The notes below the pieces were generated by a model, which worked only from the letters and a program-made list of their open reading frames with translations, searched no databases and was not told the DNA's origin. Shown piece by piece: positions 28,149-37,283 of a stretch of DNA of 64,000 bases (the first letter of the stretch is position 1; every line of letters starts with the position of its first letter). A program made the translations under genes and the position numbers. Origin of the DNA: Cyanobium sp. Cruz-8D1 (GTDB taxonomy: Bacteria; Cyanobacteriota; Cyanobacteriia; PCC-6307; Cyanobiaceae). The DNA lies in assembly GCF_024345975.1 (NCBI RefSeq), contig NZ_JAGQCD010000015.1, forward strand, positions 18,819 to 82,818, written 5' to 3'.

Positions 28149-30893
28149 ATGTCCCTTCGGCCTTGTCCCTCCAGACGCTTGGGCGCGGAGTCTGAGCCGG
28201 GCGAAGCACGGAAGCCCGAGGTCCCCCCAGCTTTGTCGCTCGCGGCCCCGCCGACCTGCCTCCAGCTGGCCACCTACTTCGTCGACAGCGGCCGGGTGGT
28301 GCCGGGTCTGCGGGTGGATCCCGATGGACGCCTGCGGGCCCAGTGGTGGCCGCTGCCCGCCGCCGGCGATCGCGAGCTGCTGGCGGCCCATCTGACAGGC
28401 GACAGCCTGGAGGAGCAGCACCAGTTGGCCGAATCCCTGGCCGATGCCGTGGATCGGCTCGTGCGCCAGCGTCTCGACGGCTCTGCAGCCCAGGCTCTGC
28501 CCGCTGCCAGCCGTCGGCGCCGCGGCCAGCCGGACCTGGCCCAGGCCTGGCTGGCGGCCCTGGAGGGCCCCGATCCCCACCTGGCGGCGACGGCCGATCT
28601 CGCCGCTGAGGCCGCCCTCGTCACCGGGCTGCACCAGTGGGTGCGGGAGGGGGCCGGTGGAAGCGGCTCGCTGCAGCTGTGCCTGCGACTGCACGAACCC
28701 ACCAGCCCCCGCCTGCGTCGCTGGCCGGTGGAGCTGTTGCTGCGCTCCGTGATCGACCCCAGCCTGATGGTGCCCCTGGCGGCGTTCTGGGCAGGGGAGA
28801 GTCCTTTCCCGGTGGACGGCTTCGAGGAGGTGCTGGCCCAGCTTGGGCTGCTGACGCGGCTGGCACCGGAGCTGGGGGGACTGCTCGAGCAGCAGGCGCC
28901 CGCCAGCTTGGACCTGGAGGAAGGGGCCCTGCTGGCCCTGTTGCGGCAGCGGGTGAGTGTGCTGGATGAGGCGGGCTTCGGGCTGCTGCTGCCCAGCTGG
29001 TGGCGCCATGGCCAGCGCCTGGGCCTGCGCGCCAACACCAACCGGCGCTCGTCCACCAACACCCCCGCCGGCGAAGGGGGCGGCCTGAACCTCAACGCCC
29101 TGGTGTCCTTCCAGTGGCAGGCGGTGCTGGGCGCTCGGCCCCTGGGCAAGGCCGAGCTGGCCAGCCTGCAGAAGGCCGCCGCGGCCAAGCGCAGCCTGGT
29201 GCGCTTGCGCGGTGAATGGACGCTGATCGAGCCCAACGCCATCGCTTCCCTGTTGCGTCACGCTGGCCTGGAGGGGGACGCCAGCGGCACGGAGTTGTTG
29301 CACGCCAACCTTGGCCTTTCCCGCCTCGGTCTGCCGGACGACCTGCCCCTGGTGGGGGTGGAGGCCAGCGGCCCCCTCGGAGAGCTGCTCGGCGGCGAGC
29401 TCCACAGCCGTGCCACGCCGATTTCCACGCCGGCCGACTTCAACGGAGAGTTACGGCCCTACCAGGAACGGGGTCTGGGCTGGCTGGTGTTCCTCGGCCG
29501 GCTGGGTCTGGGCGCCTGCCTGGCTGATGACATGGGCCTCGGCAAGACGGCCCAGCTGATCGCCACCCTGCTGGCCGATCCGCTTGAGGCCCCCACGCTG
29601 GTGGTGGCACCGGTGTCGCTGTTGGGTAACTGGAGCCGGGAACTGCAGCGCTTTGCGCCGCAGCTGCCGGTGCTGATCCACCACGGCCCCGGCCGCTTCC
29701 GCGGCACCGCCGCCGCCTTCGCGCGCCAGCTGGCCAGCGCAGGCGGCGAGGGCAAGCCGGCGCCGGTGCTGCTCACCACCTACGGCATGGTGAGCCGGGA
29801 CCTGCCCCTGCTGGCGGGGATGGGCTTCGGCAGGCTGGTGTTCGATGAGGCCCAGCAGCTCAAGAATCCCTATACGGCCCAGAGCCAGGCGGCGGCGGCG
29901 CTGCGGGGGGAACGCCGCATCGCCCTCACCGGCACGCCGGTGGAGAACAGGCTCAGCGAGCTGTGGGCCCTGATGCAGCTGCTCAATCCGGGACTGCTCG
30001 GCAGCCTCAGGCAGTTCCGCGACCAGTTCGCCCTCCCGATCGAGAGGGACCACGATGCGGAGGTGGCTGCCCGGCTGCAGCGGCTCACGGCCCCCTTCCT
30101 GTTGCGCCGCCTCAAGAGCGACCGCGGCATCCTGCCCGACCTGCCAGAGAAGATCGAGCAGAGCGAACCGTGCACGCTCAGCAACGAGCAGGCCAGCCTG
30201 TATCAGGCCGTGGTGGAGGAACTGCTGGCAGCGGCCGAGAGCAGCGACGGCATCGAACGGCGCGGCCTGGTGCTGGCCGGTCTCACCCGGCTCAAGCAGG
30301 TGTGCAACCACCCGGCCCACTACCTGGCCGACGGCTCGGCACTGCCGCGGCGCTCCGGCAAGCTCGATCGCGTCGAGGAACTGCTCGATGCGATCCTCGA
30401 CGCGGGCGAGAAGGTGTTGATCTTCAGCCAGTTCGCGGCCTGGGGGGAGCGGCTGCGGGCCCATCTGCAGGGTCGTTACGGCGGCGAACCGCTGTGGCTG
30501 CATGGCGGGCTGACGCGGCGGGTGCGGGACGCGATGGTGCAGCGCTTCGCCGAGGTCGCTGGTCCGTCGATCTTCCTGCTCTCGCTCAAGGCGGGCGGCA
30601 CCGGCCTCAACCTCACCGCCGCCGCCCATGTGATTCATTTCGATCGCTGGTGGAATCCGGCCGTGGAGGATCAGGCCACCGACCGGGCCCATCGCATCGG
30701 CCAGCGGCGCAGCGTGCATGTGCACAAGCTGGTGTGCAGCGGCACGATCGAGGAACGCATCGACGCCATGATCCAGAACAAGCGCGACCTTGCCGAGCGG
30801 GTGGTGGGAACCGGGGAGCAGTGGCTCACCGAGCTCTCCACCGCCGAACTGCGGGAGGTGATCAGCCTGCGTCGGGAGGCGCTCACCCCATGA
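28149..30893 (+). CDS. SNF2-family DEAD/DEAH-box helicase
   Basis: 914 aa. The N-terminal ~400 residues are the SNF2-associated region found in bacterial members. The helicase core follows: motif I DDMGLGKTAQLIATLL, motif Ia VVAPVSLLGNW, motif II VFDEAQQLKNP, motif III ALTGTPVENRLSELWALM, motif V LKAGGTGLNLTAAAHVIHFD and motif VI TDRAHRIGQRRSVHVHKLV. It is an ATP-dependent DNA translocase that remodels protein-DNA complexes or RNA polymerase. It overlaps the following SWIM gene by four bases (ATGA), a pairing found widely in bacteria. Confidence 0.95.
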   Translation: MSLRPCPSRRLGAESEPGEARKPEVPPALSLAAPPTCLQLATYFVDSGRVVPGLRVDPDGRLRAQWWPLPAAGDRELLAAHLTGDSLEEQHQLAESLADAVDRLVRQRLDGSAAQALPAASRRRRGQPDLAQAWLAALEGPDPHLAATADLAAEAALVTGLHQWVREGAGGSGSLQLCLRLHEPTSPRLRRWPVELLLRSVIDPSLMVPLAAFWAGESPFPVDGFEEVLAQLGLLTRLAPELGGLLEQQAPASLDLEEGALLALLRQRVSVLDEAGFGLLLPSWWRHGQRLGLRANTNRRSSTNTPAGEGGGLNLNALVSFQWQAVLGARPLGKAELASLQKAAAAKRSLVRLRGEWTLIEPNAIASLLRHAGLEGDASGTELLHANLGLSRLGLPDDLPLVGVEASGPLGELLGGELHSRATPISTPADFNGELRPYQERGLGWLVFLGRLGLGACLADDMGLGKTAQLIATLLADPLEAPTLVVAPVSLLGNWSRELQRFAPQLPVLIHHGPGRFRGTAAAFARQLASAGGEGKPAPVLLTTYGMVSRDLPLLAGMGFGRLVFDEAQQLKNPYTAQSQAAAALRGERRIALTGTPVENRLSELWALMQLLNPGLLGSLRQFRDQFALPIERDHDAEVAARLQRLTAPFLLRRLKSDRGILPDLPEKIEQSEPCTLSNEQASLYQAVVEELLAAAESSDGIERRGLVLAGLTRLKQVCNHPAHYLADGSALPRRSGKLDRVEELLDAILDAGEKVLIFSQFAAWGERLRAHLQGRYGGEPLWLHGGLTRRVRDAMVQRFAEVAGPSIFLLSLKAGGTGLNLTAAAHVIHFDRWWNPAVEDQATDRAHRIGQRRSVHVHKLVCSGTIEERIDAMIQNKRDLAERVVGTGEQWLTELSTAELREVISLRREALTP

Positions 30894-31657
30894 GCCCACG
30901 TCAGCCGCCCCCGGCCAGGCGCTGGTGGTCGCAGCGGTTCATCGACGTGCTCGAGGGCTATGGGCTGGGCGGCCGGATGGAGCGGGGCCGGCGCTACGCC
31001 AGACGTGGCCAGGTGCTGAGCCTGGAGGTGGGCCCGGGGCGGCTGCTGGCCCGGGTGCAGGGTTCGCGGCGCACCCCCTACAAGGTCACGGTGGCAACGG
31101 AGCTGCCCGATGCAGAGGAGTGGGAGTCGATCGAGGCGGTGTTCCGCCAGCGGTTGGGCTGGGCGGCGAAGCTGCTGGCCGGCGAGGTGCCCGAGGATCT
31201 CGAAGCAGGCTTTCGGCAGGCGGGGGTGGATCTGTTCCCCGCACGCTGGGGCGACCTGGAGGCCGAGTGCAGTTGCCCGGACTGGGAGGTGCCCTGCAAG
31301 CACATCGCCGCCAGCCTCCATGTGTTCGCCCAGCGGCTCGATGACGACCCCTGGCAACTGCTGGCCTGGCGCGGGCGCCAGCGGGATGAGCTCATGCGAC
31401 GGCTGCGGCCGACCGCGAAGGCCACAGCAGCCGATGGGCCTGAGGAGACCCTGCCCCCGTGGTGGCCCCAGGGGCTGGTGGCCCGGCCTGGTGAGCGCCT
31501 GGTGATCCCCGCTCCCCTGCCGCCGGATCCACCCGCTCGGGTGCTGGAGCGCCTGGGGCCGATCCCGGTGCCGGAGGCCTTGGCGCAGGGGCTGGTGGCG
31601 CTTTACGGCGCGATCACCACCCCGCCGGCGGAGCCGGACGCCGAGGCGGAGGGCTGA
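30890..31657 (+). CDS. SWIM zinc-finger protein
   Basis: 255 aa, starting at the ATG that overlaps the stop of the SNF2 helicase. The SWIM motif is CSCPDWEVPCKHIAASLHVF (CxC...CxH), a zinc-binding fold that contacts DNA or protein. The N-terminal region (RFIDVLEGYGLGGRMERGRRYARRG) is the conserved start of this family. Bacterial SWIM proteins are usually encoded next to an SNF2 ATPase and are presumed partners. The C-terminal ~60 residues are Pro-rich. Confidence 0.92.
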   Translation: MSPRQPPPARRWWSQRFIDVLEGYGLGGRMERGRRYARRGQVLSLEVGPGRLLARVQGSRRTPYKVTVATELPDAEEWESIEAVFRQRLGWAAKLLAGEVPEDLEAGFRQAGVDLFPARWGDLEAECSCPDWEVPCKHIAASLHVFAQRLDDDPWQLLAWRGRQRDELMRRLRPTAKATAADGPEETLPPWWPQGLVARPGERLVIPAPLPPDPPARVLERLGPIPVPEALAQGLVALYGAITTPPAEPDAEAEG

Positions 31658-31667
31658 AGGCTCCGCC
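31645..31667. terminator. Hairpin between convergent SWIM and amylase genes
   Basis: Seven-base-pair stem GGCGGAG/CTCCGCC with a nine-base loop spans the SWIM stop codon in the 11-bp gap before the end of the convergent amylase gene. It could serve both directions; no strong T-tract is present. Confidence 0.4.
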
Positions 31668-31668
31668 C

Positions 31669-33315
31669 TCAGAGCGTCACCCCCATCGCCGCCAGGGACG
31701 CCTCCTCCACCCACACCGACAGTGAGCCCCCCGGGCAGTGCCAGTCTGCCCAGCCGTCGCCGTTGGTGGTGATCGGGGCCTGGATGTGCCCGGTCAGGTC
31801 GCGGAAGCTGGTGTGGCGCTTGCCCACCTCCATCCACTTGTGGCCGGCCGCTCCGTCGCTCATCAGCACCGCCAGGGCGCCTGGGTGGCCCGGGGTGCCC
31901 AGGCGCGTCCAGCCGATCGTGTTGACGTGGTCGAGGTAGTCGTATTGGGGGCCATAGGCGCAATGGCTGCGGGCCAGCAGGAAACGGTCGATCAGGAAGC
32001 GGTGGCTGGGCAGCACGATCCGGTGCTCCTGGCCGTCCTTTCTGTCGGTGTACTCGGCGCCGTAGTAATCGGCACCGAAGATGCAGGGATAGCCCTGGTC
32101 ACGCAGCAGGATCACGGCGTAGGCGAGGGGTTTGAACCAGGCTTCCACCACCGACTCCAGGGCCTGTAGCGGTTGGGTGTCATGGTTCTCCACCAGGGTC
32201 ACCGCCAGCAGCGGCAGCTGCTGCATCAGGGTGCCGTCGAGCAGCCGGCGCATGTCGTACTGGCCGCCGCTGCGGCTGGCCTGGTGGAAGTTCAGGTGCA
32301 GCGGCGCATCGAACAGGCTCATGTGGCCGCCGGTGTTGGCCGCATACCAGTGCAGGCTTTCGATGTTGTAGGTCCAGTACTCCCCCACCACGAACAGATC
32401 GCGCTGGGCATGCTCCTCCAGGCTGCTGATCCAGTCGAGGAAGAAATCACTGGCGATGTGTTTGATCGCATCGAGCCGGAAGCCGTCGGCGCCCACGTGG
32501 TCGAGGGTCCACAGGCCCCAGTGCTTGAGCTCACCGCGCACCTCGGGATGGTTCACGTTGAGATCACTGCCCATCAGGTAGTCGTAGTTGCCCTTCTCCA
32601 GATCGACGTTGCTCTCGAAGCCGGCCCCGTGGGTGCGCCAGACGGCCTTGAAGCCCGGATCGAGGCTGTTGTGGTCGACGGCGTCGAAGTGATACCAGTG
32701 CCACTGCATCGACGAGTAACGATCGCCGCGGCCATCGAAGCGGAACCGGGTCCAGGCGCTGATCGTGCGTTCCTCCCCCAGGGGCCGGTTGCGGTCGTAG
32801 GGGTCGTAGGGGGTGGCCAGGTACTGCTCCTGGTCGTCGGCATTCATCTTGTGGTTGAAGACCACATCGGCGTACACCTGGATCCCCACCGCGTGGCAGG
32901 CCTGGATGGCCTCGAGATACTCCTGCTTGGTGCCGTACTTGGTGCGCACCGTGCCCTTCTGGTCGAACTCGCCCAGATCGAACTGGTCGTAGGTGCCGTA
33001 GCCCACATCCCACACACTGCCGCCCTTGCCCGCCGGCGGCAGCCACAGGGCGGTGATGCCGGCCTGGGCCAGGGCCGGCGCCTCCTGGCGCAGCCGCCGC
33101 CAGTGGCCGCCATCGCCATCGCTGTACCAGTGGAACCACTGCATCAAGGTGCCGTTGAACTCCGTGGGTGCCGCCAGCTTGCGGGCGCTGATCTCGGCTT
33201 CGTGGCTGGCCAGCCACTCCTGCAGCAGGGCCACCGTCGCCGTGCCGGTGTCGAGGGCCGGATCCCTCTCGACGGCGAGGACGTCCTGCTTGAGCGTTTC
33301 GAAGAGCGAGGCCAT
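31669..33315 (-). CDS. Cytoplasmic alpha-amylase (GH13)
   Basis: About 548 aa from the ATG at 33315 (a GTG eight codons upstream is possible). The TIM-barrel motifs are VYADVVFNHK (region I), GFRLDAIKHI with the nucleophile Asp (region II), VVGEYW with the acid Glu (region III) and TLVENHDTQP with the transition-state Asp (region IV). No signal peptide is present, so it acts on internal glycogen or maltodextrins. The overall length and the GTLMQWFHWYSDGDG N-terminus match the GH13 subfamily of E. coli AmyA and Bacillus liquefying amylases. Confidence 0.95.
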   Translation of the reverse strand: MASLFETLKQDVLAVERDPALDTGTATVALLQEWLASHEAEISARKLAAPTEFNGTLMQWFHWYSDGDGGHWRRLRQEAPALAQAGITALWLPPAGKGGSVWDVGYGTYDQFDLGEFDQKGTVRTKYGTKQEYLEAIQACHAVGIQVYADVVFNHKMNADDQEQYLATPYDPYDRNRPLGEERTISAWTRFRFDGRGDRYSSMQWHWYHFDAVDHNSLDPGFKAVWRTHGAGFESNVDLEKGNYDYLMGSDLNVNHPEVRGELKHWGLWTLDHVGADGFRLDAIKHIASDFFLDWISSLEEHAQRDLFVVGEYWTYNIESLHWYAANTGGHMSLFDAPLHLNFHQASRSGGQYDMRRLLDGTLMQQLPLLAVTLVENHDTQPLQALESVVEAWFKPLAYAVILLRDQGYPCIFGADYYGAEYTDRKDGQEHRIVLPSHRFLIDRFLLARSHCAYGPQYDYLDHVNTIGWTRLGTPGHPGALAVLMSDGAAGHKWMEVGKRHTSFRDLTGHIQAPITTNGDGWADWHCPGGSLSVWVEEASLAAMGVTL

Positions 33316-33383
33316 GGGGGCTGGCGGCGGCGGCGGCACGACCCACCGCTAGCAGCGCTGGAGAGGAGATGCTGTAGCGGAGC

Positions 33384-34559
33384 TCAGCGGATGTCGTAGC
33401 GGAGCCAGCGGCAGTCGATGCCTCCATTGCTCACCGGCACCCGGCGGCTGGCCTTCATGCGCAGGGCCCCCGTGAGCGCCGGGTTGCCGCTCAGCAGCCA
33501 TAGGGTCCAGCCGCTGCAGCGTTCCTTCAGCATCCGTCCCAGATCCCCGTAGAGCGCCTCAAGGTCGTCATCGGCACCGAGACGCTCGCCGTAGGGCGGG
33601 TTGCACACCAGCACCCCGGGGGTTTCCGGGGGGCGGAAATCGCGGCAGTCCCCCTCCTGCAGGTCGACCCAGTCGGCCACGCCGGCCGCCGCCGCGTTGC
33701 TGCGGGCCATGGTCAGCACGGCCGGATCCCGCTCCAGGCCCACAACCGGGGCCAGGGGTTCGCCGCCTGGGAGGTTGGTGCGCGCCAGGGCGATGGCAGC
33801 GGCCCGCTCCCGCTGCCACAGGGCGGCATCGAAATCGGGCCAGCGTTCCAGGCTGAACGGGCGCTCCAGGCCCGGGGCGCGGCCGAGGGCCCGGCAGGCG
33901 GCCTCGATCAACAGGGTGCCGGAACCGCAGAAGGGATCGGCCAACGGCACACTCCCGTCCCAGCCGGTGTGGGCGATCAAACCGGCGGCCAGATTCTCCT
34001 TCAGGGGAGCCAGGCCCATGGCGGCCCGGTAACCGCGCCTGTGCAGGCTGGCGCCGCCGCCATCGAGGCTGAGCACCGCCTCGGGGCCGCTGCCGCCCGG
34101 GCGGCCGGGACTGAGGTGCAGGTGCAGCACCAGGTCGGGATCATCCAGGTCCACGGAGGAGCGGGACCCCCACACCTGGCGCTGCCGGTCCACCAGGGCG
34201 TTTTTCACCTGCAGGGCGCTGTAGTGGCTGTGGTTGAGCCCGGGCACGCTGCCGCTGGCTTCCACCCGGAAGCTGAGCTGGGGCGGCAGCCAACGCTCCC
34301 AGTCGGCGGCCCGCTGCACGCCGTCGTAGAGCTCCTCGCGGCCGCGGCAGGGGAAGCGGGCCAGCTGGCGCAGGAAGCGGAACGGCAGCCGGGCCTGCAG
34401 GTGCAACCGGTAGAAGGTGGCCGCATCGGCCCGCAGGCCGACGGCGCGCCGCAGGGGGCGTACCTCAAGGGCGCCGAGGGCTGACAGTTCTGCCGCCGCC
34501 GGCTCCTCCAGCCCCGGTGGGACCACGGCGATGACGTCGAAGCAGGAGGGGGTGGCCAT
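33384..34559 (-). CDS. THUMP-domain class I SAM-dependent RNA methyltransferase (RlmL/YpsC-like)
   Basis: 391 aa from the ATG at 34559, where the family N-terminus FDVIAVVPPGLEEPAAAEL begins. The first ~165 residues include the THUMP RNA-binding domain, which ends near LHLHLSPG. The methyltransferase domain has LADPFCGSGTLLIEAA (motif I) and the catalytic VCNPPYGERLG (NPPY), typical of N2-guanine methyltransferases of 23S rRNA or tRNA. It is the last ordinary housekeeping gene before the polysaccharide locus; base composition begins to fall after it. Confidence 0.92.
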   Translation of the reverse strand: MATPSCFDVIAVVPPGLEEPAAAELSALGALEVRPLRRAVGLRADAATFYRLHLQARLPFRFLRQLARFPCRGREELYDGVQRAADWERWLPPQLSFRVEASGSVPGLNHSHYSALQVKNALVDRQRQVWGSRSSVDLDDPDLVLHLHLSPGRPGGSGPEAVLSLDGGGASLHRRGYRAAMGLAPLKENLAAGLIAHTGWDGSVPLADPFCGSGTLLIEAACRALGRAPGLERPFSLERWPDFDAALWQRERAAAIALARTNLPGGEPLAPVVGLERDPAVLTMARSNAAAAGVADWVDLQEGDCRDFRPPETPGVLVCNPPYGERLGADDDLEALYGDLGRMLKERCSGWTLWLLSGNPALTGALRMKASRRVPVSNGGIDCRWLRYDIR

Positions 34560-34620
34560 CCCCCCATGCTGCTTGCCGGCGGGCGGCCCGGAGATGGCAC
34601 GATGCCCGTCTTCGGACAAA

Positions 34621-35622
34621 CTAGGGGGTTGGGTAGGTCAGTGGTGAATTGCGGAGTTGTTGTTCTGTCTCAGCCATTCGCGCTGACACATGGTCGCCTG
34701 GCTTGAGCTGCTGGGAGGGTGTTTTTAGTTCGATGCTGAATCCACACGCTGATGTCTTGAGCTGATGCTCGCTCTGGACGTCTGGCCGCGGCCTGTTGGC
34801 CATGCAGACGTGCTCAAGAAGGCCATTGATCCAGATTTCAACCCGTGCTGGAGCATCGGCGTGCCCAACAAAAGCCCAGCCCTTGATCTGATCTTTTTGT
34901 ACTTCTTCAAGTCGGCCCTGCCAGCCCTGTTGCTGGCGAACTTCGCGGCGATAGAGATCGGGTGATACTTGGATACTGGCTCTGCAGGCGGCCTTGCTGG
35001 CGGCATCCAGATTGAGCCTCAGGAAGTGATCCAATTGATCAACAAGCAAATCGGGATCCAAAAGGGCCTTTTCATAGGAGACCAGCAGACAGGGCCGATC
35101 GATTTGATCCAGGAATCTCACCAGGCGGCGGTATTCTCTAAGGCTCTGCGTGAGTTGACTTTGTAAGCTTTCGCCCTTGGAGACCTGGCGCCGGCCCGCG
35201 ATGGCAAGAATGTCGCGAAAGATCACCACAAGGTAGGGACGTCTTAGCAGCCTGAGCAGCGATGGCTCTAGAACCTGACGGGATGGAAGCTTGAAGCCCC
35301 ACAGGTTGTGATCCTGATTGCGTTGTTCAATCAATAGCAGCAATTCCCTGCGCTGTCGTGGCTGCATGAGTGCTGCGAGCTGTTGATCTTCGTGGGTGCC
35401 TGTAGCTGTTTTCTCACCCATGAAAACATCTGCCGCTTTGAGCACGGCCGCCAGCATGGAGGTACCGGAACGTCCCAACCCTGCCACTACAACAGTGCCT
35501 GCTGAGTCTTGATCTTTGGCATTGGCATTGAGAAGCCAGAATCCAGAGTTCCGATGGCTTTCTGCGCCGCCACCCAGCATGCTGATGGCTTCAGATTTTG
35601 GGCGAAACTGCTTGAACATCAT
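34621..35622 (-). CDS. Sulfotransferase-type P-loop protein with C-terminal accessory beta domain
   Basis: 333 aa. The PAPS-binding loop is VVAGLGRSGTSMLAAVLKA near residue 45, and a second site is VVIFRDILAIAGRRQ, as in family members that carry RD.l.....R. The C-terminal ~100 residues are a separate domain starting LEEVQKDQIKGWAFVGHAD, with VEIWINGLLEH and a closing CGFSIEL. The same domain pattern occurs twice in the protein encoded at 49.66-50.61 kb. The ATG overlaps the stop of the KpsC-like gene (ATGA), so the two are translated together. This suggests that the exported glycan or its linker is sulfated; the acceptor is unknown. Confidence 0.78.
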   Translation of the reverse strand: MMFKQFRPKSEAISMLGGGAESHRNSGFWLLNANAKDQDSAGTVVVAGLGRSGTSMLAAVLKAADVFMGEKTATGTHEDQQLAALMQPRQRRELLLLIEQRNQDHNLWGFKLPSRQVLEPSLLRLLRRPYLVVIFRDILAIAGRRQVSKGESLQSQLTQSLREYRRLVRFLDQIDRPCLLVSYEKALLDPDLLVDQLDHFLRLNLDAASKAACRASIQVSPDLYRREVRQQQGWQGRLEEVQKDQIKGWAFVGHADAPARVEIWINGLLEHVCMANRPRPDVQSEHQLKTSACGFSIELKTPSQQLKPGDHVSARMAETEQQLRNSPLTYPTP

Positions 35623-37244
35623 GAATGGATGATCGGCAAGAAGGCGGCCAGGTGCTGCAGGCTGAGGGCGAGGCGTGAGGGTGGACTGGCCTGCAGCGCC
35701 ATCAATTGCTCAACAGCCTGTTCAGGAGTGATGAACCAGCCGCAGCGCTGGTTCACATAGCTGGGATAGGCCATCAGGGCCCCAAAGACCAATTCGTCCA
35801 ATGTAAGTTGGCGTCCGCGACGCTCGCAGTGCAGTTGATCCTTGGTGAGACCCCAGCCAGCATAAAAGGGCAGTCCATGGCAGACCACGGGGACCTGTCT
35901 GAGCAGGGCCTCAAAGCCTGTGCCGGAAGTGAGAACATGGACGCGATCCACCTGGTTCAGCAGCGTATCGATCGCGATGTGTGGCAGAACGGCATCCACA
36001 ACACTTGGAATGGTGCTCTCACCTTCACCCGCTGGCCTTCGCCCATTGGCGACGAAAGGGTGAGGTTTATAGATCAAGTAAGCGTCGGGCTCTAATCTGC
36101 GGGCAGCTGTGGCAAGGGCCAGGTTGGTGCGAATGCCCGGGGCCCCGTAGCGGATGGAGGCATCTTGTTCAACCTGCCCCACCACCAGCACCACAGGCTT
36201 GTGGTGATAGGGGCGTTTCCAGTTCTGGCCTTTCAGATTGTATTTGCTAAGGGAAGCCGATAGGATCACGGAACGCAGTCGTTGGGCTCGCAAGTATTCA
36301 TCGACATGGAAGCAGTGCTCTTGAAGGAATATCTCCAGGGCGCTGGGGCAAGTGGCATCAAAGTAAATTCCAACCGCATCAACCGCCAGGGAGAGCGGCA
36401 GCTGGAGATGGGCACCCCGTCCGCTGGATCGCAGAAATCCGTCCTCCAGTTGAATCAGTGGTTTTTTCACATCAAGCTGGAGCGCGCGCTTGTTTGCCGC
36501 TCTGCCAAGGACAGCTGAGGCCAGAGCCTTGCGACTGGGCCTGGCGTGGGTTTGGCGAAAGCGCAGTTGGCTTCCTGCCAGGTAGTAGCGCAATGTTCGG
36601 TGATGAAACGGGTGGATCCCGAACGCCTCAATTCGCTCTGGAAAGCGACGTCGTTGCTGCAGTTGCAAGCCGACCAGTTCGATGATCTGCTCCGGCTCAC
36701 AGGCCTGGTGGCGGGTTGGATCCCAATACGTGCTCTTCTCGATCAGCCATCGGTGCAGCAGTGCGAGTTGCCATTGGCGGCTGGACGGCAGGTGCGGAAG
36801 CCCATGCACCGGAAGTTTCCAGATCAGCGCTTCCAGGCCCCAGCGCCAATCATTGGTGATCACTGCAGAAGCTGCTGCCAGAAGTTGCGCCGGGTGCTGA
36901 CGTTGGTGTCCAAGATCAAGGACGCTGTCGTTTGGATACAGTTGGTAGGCGAGCCTTTCCATGCGCTGGCCTTGCCGCCGGTTGGTCAGCAGTACGAAGG
37001 GCTGCTCCGGTGGAGTGGCCAAGTGGCGCGGATTCCAGCCACTGATTCCCGAGTGCCGCCAGCAACTGAGTAGCCTCTCGATGCGCTTCTCCTGGCTGGG
37101 AAGGAGTGGGGAGAGTCCCGGGGATGGTGTGTTCCAGTCACACCGGCTCAAAGGCTGCCATCCCCCCAGCCTGTGGAACCACGTAGGCTGCTCAAGTCCG
37201 AACAGGGGAGCCAGGGAGTTACCCATCGGGGTGGGCCAGGTCAT
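35619..37244 (-). CDS. Capsular polysaccharide biosynthesis protein, KpsC-like transferase
   Basis: 541 aa. The C-terminal ~330 residues match the KpsC repeat: LIQLEDGFLRSSGRG, PLSLAVDAVGIYFDATCPSALE, SKYNLKGQNW, AYLIYKPHPFV, VHVLTSGTGFEALLRQVPVV and CHGLPFYAGWGLT...RRGRQLTLDEL. The first ~200 residues are a reduced copy of the same fold. KpsC of E. coli is ~675 aa with two complete halves, each adding beta-Kdo to the lysophosphatidylglycerol anchor of the capsule; here only one full half remains. No KpsS-like gene or Kdo synthesis gene is in the window. It is divergent from the SDR gene, with 39 bp between starts. Confidence 0.88.
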   Translation of the reverse strand: MTWPTPMGNSLAPLFGLEQPTWFHRLGGWQPLSRCDWNTPSPGLSPLLPSQEKRIERLLSCWRHSGISGWNPRHLATPPEQPFVLLTNRRQGQRMERLAYQLYPNDSVLDLGHQRQHPAQLLAAASAVITNDWRWGLEALIWKLPVHGLPHLPSSRQWQLALLHRWLIEKSTYWDPTRHQACEPEQIIELVGLQLQQRRRFPERIEAFGIHPFHHRTLRYYLAGSQLRFRQTHARPSRKALASAVLGRAANKRALQLDVKKPLIQLEDGFLRSSGRGAHLQLPLSLAVDAVGIYFDATCPSALEIFLQEHCFHVDEYLRAQRLRSVILSASLSKYNLKGQNWKRPYHHKPVVLVVGQVEQDASIRYGAPGIRTNLALATAARRLEPDAYLIYKPHPFVANGRRPAGEGESTIPSVVDAVLPHIAIDTLLNQVDRVHVLTSGTGFEALLRQVPVVCHGLPFYAGWGLTKDQLHCERRGRQLTLDELVFGALMAYPSYVNQRCGWFITPEQAVEQLMALQASPPSRLALSLQHLAAFLPIIHS

Positions 37245-37283
37245 GCAAAGTTAGGCGTTGGTGCGGCAGGGGGCTTCAGGTTG

